Below the pieces are notes generated by a model. That model did no database searches, was not told where the DNA came from, and worked only from the letters and a program-made list of their open reading frames with translations. The position numbers and the translations under genes are program-made. Positions 53,246 through 61,348 of a DNA stretch of 64,000 nucleotides are shown here, one piece after another (the stretch's first letter is position 1; each line of letters opens with the position of its first letter). The stretch is from Flavobacterium sp. LC2016-13 (GTDB lineage: Bacteria > Bacteroidota > Bacteroidia > Flavobacteriales > Flavobacteriaceae). The stretch is taken from NCBI RefSeq assembly GCF_009707955.1, contig NZ_WMDQ01000004.1, positions 124,001 through 188,000 of the forward strand. The letters run 5' to 3'.

Positions 53246-54907
53246 CTATTGATAGACTCTTACGTAATCAACCTCCATTGAAGATTGTGTAAAGGCTGCA
53301 TCAATATTTCCTCCTAAATTACCTCCCATTGCTACATTCAAAATCAGGAAAAAGTCGCTGTTAAAGGGAAGTGAAGCATCATTGGCTACAGAATGGATCA
53401 TTACATCATCAACATAAGTTTTTACTGATGTCGGGCTCCAAACCGCTTTATAAACATGAAATTCTGTTGAAACGTTTGGAATGGTTTTAGATCCTGTATT
53501 TCCATTTCCTCCTGAATGTCCGGGATAATGCAGTGTGCTTAGAATAACGTTTTGGTTATTTCCTACATGTTCCATAATATCGATTTCTCCACATGCTGGC
53601 CAAGGTTTTGTCGCATAGTTTTGTCCAAGCATCCAAATTGCAGGCCATGTTCCGGCTCCTATTGGAAGTTTGGCTTTAATTTCAATCTTTCCATAAGTGA
53701 ACTTAAATTTGGCATCTGTTTTTAATCGGGCCGATGAATAATCAGCTCCACCAGAAGCTTCTTTTTTGGCTGTAATTTTCAAGCTTCCACCTTGTACAAT
53801 AACATTTGTTGCTGCATTGGTATAATTTTGTTTTTCATTATTTCCCCAGCCGTTATCTCCTTTTCCTAAATCATAACCCCATTTTGCAGCATCTGGCGCT
53901 CCATCAGTATTAAATTCTTCAGACCAAACTAAATTGGTGTAATCTGTATCTTGATTTTGAGTTGGCTTTGTGGTCGTAAAGATATGATACCATGCCAATG
54001 CAGGATTTCCTCCCATAACGGCTCTAACTACCATTCTATTGGCTGTTATTGATAATATTTCATAAGAACTCTGACCAATATAATAACCCATAAATCCTCC
54101 ATCAGAGAAATTTAACATGGTTCCTCGCGTTTGTGTAGCGTGATCAGGGTTTTTTGACACAACTGATTCTGAAGGACTTAACGAAACCGTTTTTATTCCA
54201 CCTGCATTATAGCTTAAACAAGCATCATCTGGTGAACTTCCTCCTGCTACACTTGCAAAAGCGGCATTAAAGAATGTTGATCCACCGTTATCCAATTGAA
54301 ATTTCAATTGTTCGCCATCAAGAGAGAATGTTAATACATTATCATACAAACAGCTGCTGGCTGGTGAAGCTGCTTTTTCGAACGCTCCTGCCTGATAGTA
54401 ATTTGCATAATAATTTTTAGCTGCATCGGCATCGTTTTGACCTACACCTAAATGTCCTGGTTCTGATGCTGACCAATACCATTTTTTAGAGGTTCCGGAT
54501 GTTAATAACTGAACGGCTTCGTCATCACTAAAATTACTTAAAACGGTAACATCAAGTGTAATATTTGAAGCAATTCCACCTCTGCCATTGGCAATAAGTG
54601 TTACAGTATAAGTGTTCACGCCTGTTTTGGTAAAACGCTTAGTGAATTTTCCGCTTGGTGAATTTTCTGAAGTTCCGTCGCTAAATACATATTTAAATGA
54701 AACAGCATTATCTGCAGTCGCGGTTAATTTTACCATTCCTGAACCGTCTCCGTCAGGAGCATTGGTCGTTTTCCCGACAATCTCAGCGGTTATCTTAAGA
54801 TTTGTTGGTGCCTCTATTGATCCAAATGTATAATCATCTTTCTGACAACCCGTCATCAGGAGAATCGCAAATAAGGATACTATATTTATAATTATTTTTT
54901 TGCTCAT
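53246..54907 (-). CDS. PKD-GH16 lipoprotein with unknown central domain
   Basis: A 553-residue surface lipoprotein (lipobox MTGC, Cys21, followed by QKDD). A PKD domain lies at about 35-125 (FKYVFSDGTSENSPSG). Residues about 130-310 form a domain I cannot name (KKWYWSASEPGHLGVG, then CLYDNVLTFSLDG and MGYYIGQSSYEILSI), rich in aromatics and a likely glycan binder. The C-terminal GH16 domain (about 325-553) has the catalytic EIDIME near residues 441-446. It should bind and cut beta-1,3-glucan at the cell surface. It lies 11 bases after the PKD/carbohydrate-binding lipoprotein gene in the SusCD operon. Confidence 0.9.
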   Translation of the reverse strand: MSKKIIINIVSLFAILLMTGCQKDDYTFGSIEAPTNLKITAEIVGKTTNAPDGDGSGMVKLTATADNAVSFKYVFSDGTSENSPSGKFTKRFTKTGVNTYTVTLIANGRGGIASNITLDVTVLSNFSDDEAVQLLTSGTSKKWYWSASEPGHLGVGQNDADAAKNYYANYYQAGAFEKAASPASSCLYDNVLTFSLDGEQLKFQLDNGGSTFFNAAFASVAGGSSPDDACLSYNAGGIKTVSLSPSESVVSKNPDHATQTRGTMLNFSDGGFMGYYIGQSSYEILSITANRMVVRAVMGGNPALAWYHIFTTTKPTQNQDTDYTNLVWSEEFNTDGAPDAAKWGYDLGKGDNGWGNNEKQNYTNAATNVIVQGGSLKITAKKEASGGADYSSARLKTDAKFKFTYGKIEIKAKLPIGAGTWPAIWMLGQNYATKPWPACGEIDIMEHVGNNQNVILSTLHYPGHSGGNGNTGSKTIPNVSTEFHVYKAVWSPTSVKTYVDDVMIHSVANDASLPFNSDFFLILNVAMGGNLGGNIDAAFTQSSMEVDYVRVYQ

Positions 54908-54918
54908 GATTTCTTTTT

Positions 54919-56535
54919 TTAATTGGATTGTTTAATGTCATCAAAGTAATAGACAGCACCTGTTCCCATTTGTCCGAAGTCAGGGAATAAAATTACTCTG
55001 TCGTATTTATTCGCTGTGCTAAAACCAGGTGCAGCTGTCAAATCAAACGTTAATACCTGCCATGCATTAGCAACTGTTGTGGTTGCATGTGCTTCAAAAA
55101 AGACAGTTGGATTTCCGTTTCCGTCTTTTGGCGATGTCGAAACTTCCATTTTATATAAAATATCGGCTCCAACTTTAGGCGACCAAACATTTACTTTTAC
55201 AGTTGTTCCTTTAGTAAAATCGATTGTTTTTTCTAAGTTAATACTTGCTCCTGCCCAAACCTGAGCTCCTGACAGTTTTTCTATTTTTACTACTTTGTTT
55301 GATACATTCGCACCCGTTTTATCCGGATTTGTTACTACAGAAACCGGAATTGGTCCAAAATTAGCATCTCCAAAACCGCCCCAAGTGTACGTTAATGTTG
55401 CCGATTCAAAATCAAGTGGCAATTCTACAGACTGAGCAGCCGTTTTATAGAAATAAATATTATCAATAAATACATTTTTACCAGCTGGAGTTCCAACCAA
55501 TTTCAATTGAAAAATATCTGCAACGGTTAATCCCTGACTTGTAAATGCAGAAATTGGAATATCAATACTTGTCCATTGATTTGCAGTTAGATTTTTTGAT
55601 ACCGGTTTTTCTCCATTGGTTTTACTAATTAAGAACGTATCAATTTTATCTAAGTCTGCTGTCCAGACATCCATGTGAAAATACTCCATTCCGGAAACAT
55701 CGATTGTTACATTATCAGCCAATGCAATTCCCTCATAATTCAGGTTGTTGTAATTGATGATTTTATCTCCGGCTAAATCAAATTCTGTAAAAGTGGTAGA
55801 TTGTCCCCAATTTGGAAAAAAGTTAGTTCCTGCTACATTTGTGTATTTAGAACCATATATAGAAATCACGTCTCCAGCTTGTCTGTTTGGTGGCGCTGGT
55901 GCTGATGTTGTTGGATTAAGAACCAGTTTGGCCGTAACTTCAATTGTTTTTTCTGTCGTTTTTACTGCAGCGCTTTTTGAAACTACACGAATGGTGTAAA
56001 CTCCTGCTTGCTGGTATGTATATGAAACTGATTCACCATTATTTCCCGAAACCGGATCTGGTTTTCCTGTTTCTCCAAAATAAACATCATAAAACAAAGC
56101 AAAATCAGCTGTTGCCTTAACGGTGATTTTTTTAGATACTGATAAATCATTCGTTACTTCAACTACTAAATTTTCAGGAGCTTTAAACGAAACTACTACT
56201 TCTTTTTCAACTTCGGTAGTTTTTCCATTAATTCCCATTGCAATAATTTTAGACTTGTAAACACCTTCTTTATATATATGTGCAACCGTTGATCCGGTTC
56301 CTATATAATCAGAATCTGCACTGCCATCTCCAAAATTAATTTTATATTGTGTTACACCTTCGCCTTTAGGTACAAATGTAACTTTACCTGTATTATCCTG
56401 GGTAACTGTGGTCAAAGCCGATATATTAGTTGGTGCACTTAAACCTTCTAAATCAATATCGCTATTTTCATCGCTTGAGCAGCTAAAAAATAGTGCTAAA
56501 ACGAAAATACTTATAATAGAATGTATTTTTTTCAT
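54919..56535 (-). CDS. PKD and carbohydrate-binding surface lipoprotein (SusE-position)
   Basis: A 538-residue lipoprotein (lipobox FFSC, Cys19). Residues about 35-205 hold two PKD-like domains (YKINFGDGSADSDY, VYFGETGKPDPVSG). Two carbohydrate-binding-like jelly-roll domains follow: about 215-370 (ISIYGSKYTNVAGTNFFPNWG, FHMDVWTADLDKIDTF, NVFIDNIYFYK) and about 375-538 (LPLDFESATLTYTWGGFGD, VYYFDDIKQ). No catalytic motif is present. In the SusC-SusD-X order the third gene usually codes for a surface glycan-binding protein, which fits here. It shares an operon with susD (12-base gap) and the PKD-GH16 gene. Confidence 0.87.
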   Translation of the reverse strand: MKKIHSIISIFVLALFFSCSSDENSDIDLEGLSAPTNISALTTVTQDNTGKVTFVPKGEGVTQYKINFGDGSADSDYIGTGSTVAHIYKEGVYKSKIIAMGINGKTTEVEKEVVVSFKAPENLVVEVTNDLSVSKKITVKATADFALFYDVYFGETGKPDPVSGNNGESVSYTYQQAGVYTIRVVSKSAAVKTTEKTIEVTAKLVLNPTTSAPAPPNRQAGDVISIYGSKYTNVAGTNFFPNWGQSTTFTEFDLAGDKIINYNNLNYEGIALADNVTIDVSGMEYFHMDVWTADLDKIDTFLISKTNGEKPVSKNLTANQWTSIDIPISAFTSQGLTVADIFQLKLVGTPAGKNVFIDNIYFYKTAAQSVELPLDFESATLTYTWGGFGDANFGPIPVSVVTNPDKTGANVSNKVVKIEKLSGAQVWAGASINLEKTIDFTKGTTVKVNVWSPKVGADILYKMEVSTSPKDGNGNPTVFFEAHATTTVANAWQVLTFDLTAAPGFSTANKYDRVILFPDFGQMGTGAVYYFDDIKQSN

Positions 56536-56547
56536 AATTGCTGTTTT

Positions 56548-58029
56548 TTAATATCCAGGATTTTGTTTCCAATTTCCGTTTGCAAACTGAATTTCTTCGA
56601 TTGGAAGTGGGAATAATTCATTTTTATTAGCTGTGAAACCAGGAATAGTTCCTGCTGCTTTTCCAGTTCTAACCAAATCAAAAAATCGATGTCCTTCACC
56701 AAAAAGTTCCAATCTTCTTTCTGTCGCAATAAAATCAGTCAGAGCAGCACCAGAAACTGATATATCATGATTGTTGTCTCCAAAAGCACGTCTTCTTACC
56801 TGATTTAAATATTCTCTGGCTTTTCCATCATCAATTCCGCCTCTGTTATAAGCTTCTGCAGCCATTAATAAAACATCTGCATAACGAATTGCTCTGTAAT
56901 TGTTTGGATTCGTTAAATTCAAATCTCCGGCTGCTTCTGCACTTCTTTTTCTTGGTAAATATTTTCTGTTGAAGAATCCTGTATCTTCATTACCTTTTCC
57001 ATATGATACGCCACTATTAGCTGCTGCAAAAGCTACAATATCTAAAATAGCAACATTTTTACGTCTGTCTCCAACTTCAAAAGCGTTTGCTGATTCCTGA
57101 GTTGGAATATTAAAACTAAAGCCTGAAGAAAATAATGGTCCTGTGTAATTTCTAACTCCACTAAATCCAACAGCTACGTTTCCTTCGCTACATTGCAAAC
57201 AAGTAAAACCTGCGCCTTCAACATCTGTATACTGAACTTCAAAAACAGATTCTGATCCGTTTTCTCCTTCTGCTTCGAATATCTTATTATAATCTGTTTC
57301 TAATGTATATGGCGTTGTAGTTATTAAAGCCTGTAAAGTAGTGGCTGCTTCCAAAAATTTGCCTTGATATAAATAAGCTTTTCCCAATAATGCCTGAGCA
57401 GCTCCTTTTGTCGCACGTCCTTTTTGGGCAGCATTTGGAGATAAATTTGCAGCCGCGAAAATCAAATCAGCTTCAATGGAAGCATAAACTTCTGCAACTG
57501 ACGAGCGCGGAACTGTTTTTTCATCTCCAATTTTAAACCTCGCATCGGCTTTCATTGGTATACCGCCAAACCATTTTACTAATTCAAATTGGTAATATGC
57601 TCTAAGAAAGCGTGTTTCGGCTATAAGCTGTGTTTTTCCCGAAAAATCTGTTTTATTTTGAAATTCAAGTATATAATTGGCTCTTTGAACTCCTGCAAAC
57701 ATCCAGTTCCAGATGTCTCTTAAATTGCTGTTTACCTGAGTGTGAGTCATATCGTCTATTTGCTGAAAACCAATTACATCTGTCGGGCTTTCACCTCCGC
57801 ATAATGTATTATCTGAAGCAATTTCTCCCAGCAAAACATTTACATAAGTTGCCTGAAGTAAATCATAGGCGGCAATTAACGCCTCATCGTAATCTGATTT
57901 AGAATTAAAATAATTCTCTGAATCGATAGAATATACAGGCTTCGGATCAACAAATTCATCTGAACAAGAAGTTGTTACAGTTAGAATTAATGTTATCGTT
58001 ATTAGAAAAGTAAATAAATATTTTTTCAT
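56548..58029 (-). CDS. SusD/RagB family glycan-binding lipoprotein
   Basis: A 493-residue SusD-type lipoprotein (lipobox TTSC, Cys22). The N-terminal tetratricopeptide-like part (YDEALIAAYDLLQATYV, AETRFLRAYYQFELVKWFG) and the C-terminal part (NPNNYRAIRYADVLLMAAEAYNRG, RRLELFGEGHRFFDLVRTGK, FPLPIEEIQ) match the family from end to end. It sits on the cell surface as the lid of the SusC channel and binds oligosaccharides. It lies 11 bases after susC and 12 before the glycan-binding lipoprotein gene. Confidence 0.95.
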   Translation of the reverse strand: MKKYLFTFLITITLILTVTTSCSDEFVDPKPVYSIDSENYFNSKSDYDEALIAAYDLLQATYVNVLLGEIASDNTLCGGESPTDVIGFQQIDDMTHTQVNSNLRDIWNWMFAGVQRANYILEFQNKTDFSGKTQLIAETRFLRAYYQFELVKWFGGIPMKADARFKIGDEKTVPRSSVAEVYASIEADLIFAAANLSPNAAQKGRATKGAAQALLGKAYLYQGKFLEAATTLQALITTTPYTLETDYNKIFEAEGENGSESVFEVQYTDVEGAGFTCLQCSEGNVAVGFSGVRNYTGPLFSSGFSFNIPTQESANAFEVGDRRKNVAILDIVAFAAANSGVSYGKGNEDTGFFNRKYLPRKRSAEAAGDLNLTNPNNYRAIRYADVLLMAAEAYNRGGIDDGKAREYLNQVRRRAFGDNNHDISVSGAALTDFIATERRLELFGEGHRFFDLVRTGKAAGTIPGFTANKNELFPLPIEEIQFANGNWKQNPGY

Positions 58030-58040
58030 TTTAATTGAAA

Positions 58041-61000
58041 TTAAAAATTAATGTTTAAGCCCAATAAATAAGTTCTTGGAACAGGATAAAATCCGTAGTC
58101 AATTCCGGCACCAATTGGCGATTGAGAAACTCCATCCTGATTTGTAGGTCCTGATGAAGCCCCAGGATCAAACCCTTTATATTTGGTAAAAGTGTACAGA
58201 TTATTTACTCCCGCATAAAGTCTTACCTTTGTGATTCCGGCTTTTTGAGTCACTTTCGGATTGATTGTGTATCCTATTTGTATGTTCTGAATTCTTAAAT
58301 AAGAAGCATCTTCAACAAAATAATCAGACAAAACATTGTTTGCTGTAGCTCCTGTAGTTACTCTTGGTACAGAATTGCTTGTTCCTTCTCCCGTCCATCT
58401 GTCTAAAACATAATCAAGACGATTTGCATCTGAAAGTACTCTTTCGTAGTTACGAACCATATTGTTTCCTATTGATGCGAATGTATATGCTGCAAAATCA
58501 AGATTTTTATAATTTAACTGAATATTGAATCCCATTGTAGCATCCGGAATTGGATCTCCAATATTTGTTCTGTCTTTAGTATCAATTACATTATCTCCAT
58601 TTACATCTACATAACGAATATCTCCCGGCGAAGCATTTGCTCCTAAAGCCAATTGTGAAGGATGTGCATCAACTTCCGCCTGATTTTGAAAAATACCATC
58701 GGTTTTATATCCATAAAAATACCCAATTGGTTTTCCTGCTTCCATACGTGATGCGGCCGGTTGTCCTACTCCAAAAGAACCTTGTTCTATAAATCCTGTT
58801 CCGTTATTTACCGCTAAGACTTCATTTTTAAGAAACGTTACATTATAACCTACACTCATCGTAAATGAGTCTGAAAATTTTTCTTTATAATCTATCGCAA
58901 ATTCAAATCCTGAATTTCTAACAGTACCGGCATTCATTGTTGGAGCACTTGCTCCCGGAGCACCAACTCCGATAATTCCTGAAACCGGAATATTTGGTAT
59001 CAATAAATCTTTTCTTGTATCGATAAAATAATCTGCTACTACAAAAAATTTATCATTGAATAATTTTAAATCCAAACCAACATCAAACTTTTTGGCTTCT
59101 TCCCATTTTAAATTCGGGTTTGGTATTTGTCCCGTTGCGGCTCCGCTTACTAATGCGCCATCAAAAACATAGGTTGCCTCACCATTTAAAATACTTAAAT
59201 AGCCATTATTTGGAATTTGATCATTTCCTAAACTTCCGTAACTGGCTCTAAATTTTAAGAAGTTAATTGTTTCTGATTTTCCAAAGAAACCTTCGTCTGA
59301 AACAACCCATCCTGCTGTAAGAGATGGAAAATATCCTATTTTATGACCGGGACCAAATTTTGTAGAAGAATCACGTCTGATAATTGCTGAAAAAAGATAT
59401 TTTCCTTTATAATCATATTGTACTCTTCCAAAATAAGAGAGTCTTCTTTGATCATAAACATAACCACCAGTATTTAAAGCGCTTGGCAATCCTTTAGTTA
59501 AAGAAAGATCTGCAAACTCCCATGAATTATTAGGCACATCAAAGCCTGTTGCAACGGCTGAATTTCCCCATTGTTTATAAATAGTATTTCCCAGAGTTGC
59601 AGTAATATTATGGTTCTCTGCTATTTTTGTATTATAAGTTCCATAAATATCAAATGAGTAATCGTTGTCGTTTACAGTTCTTTGCGTTACATAACTTCTT
59701 TGATTATCAAAAACTTTTCCTCCATAATTTATTTGTGGGGCAAATATTTTGCTTTCACTGTTTGCTGTATTAAATCCGATTGAGCTTGACAATACAAATC
59801 CTTTGAAAATTTTATAATCCAAACCAAAGTTTCCGTTTAGCTTTTTATAATTATAATCATTGTATGTGTTTTCAACTTGTGCGAGTGGATTTATAATTTC
59901 TGTTCCAAATCCTGTTGTACTTGGCACTAATGTAAAATTGCCATTTGCATCGTACGGACTTAATGTTGCCGGTACGTTTAAGGCATTAAACAATACAGAT
60001 CCTAATCCGTTTTCGTTAATTGTTTTTCTATCAAAATAAGTATAGATTAAATTTGTTTTTAATTTGATTTTATCACTCAAATCTACACCTAATGCTAGTC
60101 TGGCTGTATTTCTTAAATAACCAGATTTGTCGCCACCTACAATACCTTCCTGATCAAGGTGTGAACCACTAATAGAATAGGTAATTTTATCAGATCCTCC
60201 CGAAATTGTCAAATCGCTGTTTAATAACGGTACACCGGTTCCTAAAACTTCTTTTTGCCAGTCTGTTCCACTTCCTAAACCGCTTACGTTTGGATAAGGA
60301 AGCGCTTTTCCGCCATTGGCATAACTTTCATTTAATAATAAAGCATATTCGGTAGCACTTAGAATTGATAATTTTCTGGAAGCTTCCTGAAATCCTGTAT
60401 AGCTATTAAAAGAGATTTTAGTTTTAGAATTCTTTTTACCCATTTTTGTTGTTACGAGAATAATTCCGTTTGCTCCAAGCACTCCATAAATAGCTGCCTG
60501 AGAATCTTTTAAAACCGTAATGGTTTCAATATCATTTGGATTTAGCAAACCCAGATCTCCCACATAACCATCTATAATAGTTGCCGGTTTATTTTCTCCA
60601 TTTGTAGCTATACCACGAATACGTATATCAAGCGGAGCTCCTGGTGCTCCGGATTGTGTAGTGACGTTTACTCCGGAAATAGTTCCTTGCAGCGCCTGCT
60701 CAATTCTTGATGGTTTTAAAACATCAAGTGTTTTGCTGTCCAGAACTCCAACTGCTCCGGTAATTTCTCTTTTCTTTTGAGATCCGTAACCAATCACTAC
60801 AACTTCATCTAATGATTTAGAGTCTTCACTCATTTTAACAGTAACTTTTGGTCCGGAAACAACAACTTCTTGCGTTCGGTATCCAATATAACTTAAAACA
60901 ATTGTGGTGCCGGTTGAAACACCTGAAAGTTTAAAAGATCCGTCGAAGTCTGTGGTTGTACCTTTTGACGAATTTTTAACTTTTACATTTACGCCAGGCA

Positions 61001-61106
61001 ATGCTAAGCCTGATCCATCAAGTACATTTCCGGTTACATCAAACGTCTGCGAAAACGCAAAAGATGTAAACAGTAATAATACCATTAGTAATAATTTAGA
61101 TTTCAT
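58041..61106 (-). CDS. SusC/RagA family TonB-linked outer-membrane transporter
   Basis: A 1021-residue transporter with signal peptide (ending FAFSQ), a carboxypeptidase-regulatory-like domain (about 22-98), the SusC signature (GYGSQKKREITGAVG near 108-122), a plug (IRGIATNGENKPATIIDGYVG, VLKDSQAAIYGVLGANGI) and a C-terminal barrel ending YLLGLNINF. It imports oligosaccharides across the outer membrane with TonB energy. The adjacent susD and two GH16 genes point to laminarin-like beta-glucan. It is the first gene of the catabolic operon, behind a 242-base region with repeated CACAACA sites. Confidence 0.95.
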   Translation of the reverse strand: MKSKLLLMVLLLFTSFAFSQTFDVTGNVLDGSGLALPGVNVKVKNSSKGTTTDFDGSFKLSGVSTGTTIVLSYIGYRTQEVVVSGPKVTVKMSEDSKSLDEVVVIGYGSQKKREITGAVGVLDSKTLDVLKPSRIEQALQGTISGVNVTTQSGAPGAPLDIRIRGIATNGENKPATIIDGYVGDLGLLNPNDIETITVLKDSQAAIYGVLGANGIILVTTKMGKKNSKTKISFNSYTGFQEASRKLSILSATEYALLLNESYANGGKALPYPNVSGLGSGTDWQKEVLGTGVPLLNSDLTISGGSDKITYSISGSHLDQEGIVGGDKSGYLRNTARLALGVDLSDKIKLKTNLIYTYFDRKTINENGLGSVLFNALNVPATLSPYDANGNFTLVPSTTGFGTEIINPLAQVENTYNDYNYKKLNGNFGLDYKIFKGFVLSSSIGFNTANSESKIFAPQINYGGKVFDNQRSYVTQRTVNDNDYSFDIYGTYNTKIAENHNITATLGNTIYKQWGNSAVATGFDVPNNSWEFADLSLTKGLPSALNTGGYVYDQRRLSYFGRVQYDYKGKYLFSAIIRRDSSTKFGPGHKIGYFPSLTAGWVVSDEGFFGKSETINFLKFRASYGSLGNDQIPNNGYLSILNGEATYVFDGALVSGAATGQIPNPNLKWEEAKKFDVGLDLKLFNDKFFVVADYFIDTRKDLLIPNIPVSGIIGVGAPGASAPTMNAGTVRNSGFEFAIDYKEKFSDSFTMSVGYNVTFLKNEVLAVNNGTGFIEQGSFGVGQPAASRMEAGKPIGYFYGYKTDGIFQNQAEVDAHPSQLALGANASPGDIRYVDVNGDNVIDTKDRTNIGDPIPDATMGFNIQLNYKNLDFAAYTFASIGNNMVRNYERVLSDANRLDYVLDRWTGEGTSNSVPRVTTGATANNVLSDYFVEDASYLRIQNIQIGYTINPKVTQKAGITKVRLYAGVNNLYTFTKYKGFDPGASSGPTNQDGVSQSPIGAGIDYGFYPVPRTYLLGLNINF

Positions 61107-61348
61107 AATTAGTTAGTTTTTTATTGAAGTTAAAATTATTGCATCCTATTAAGAATACGTTAAAATTAACCACAACAAAAAACATACATCTCAAAAATAA
61201 TGCACTAAAATTTAAGATATAACAAAATAGATCGCCATTTAACAGTAAAATCCGAATGTTAATTTCTTTAACAAATAAGTGTAATAATCACAACAAAAGG
61301 TTAATGTTGTGGTAATGTATAGTTGTTTTCGAAGGATTTTCTGACTTC
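61107..61348 (-). promoter_or_regulatory. Upstream region of the SusCD operon with CACAACA sites
   Basis: Three copies of a near-identical half-site are present: attaaccacaacaaaa (61165-61180), aataatcacaacaaaa (61283-61298) and, inverted, attaccacaacattaa (reverse of 61301-61316). The last two form a close inverted pair. A minus-strand TATTTTTG box lies at 61192-61199 with a TTG 23 bases before it. The arrangement fits activation of the operon by the LuxR-type regulator encoded next door, which is an inference. Confidence 0.5.
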
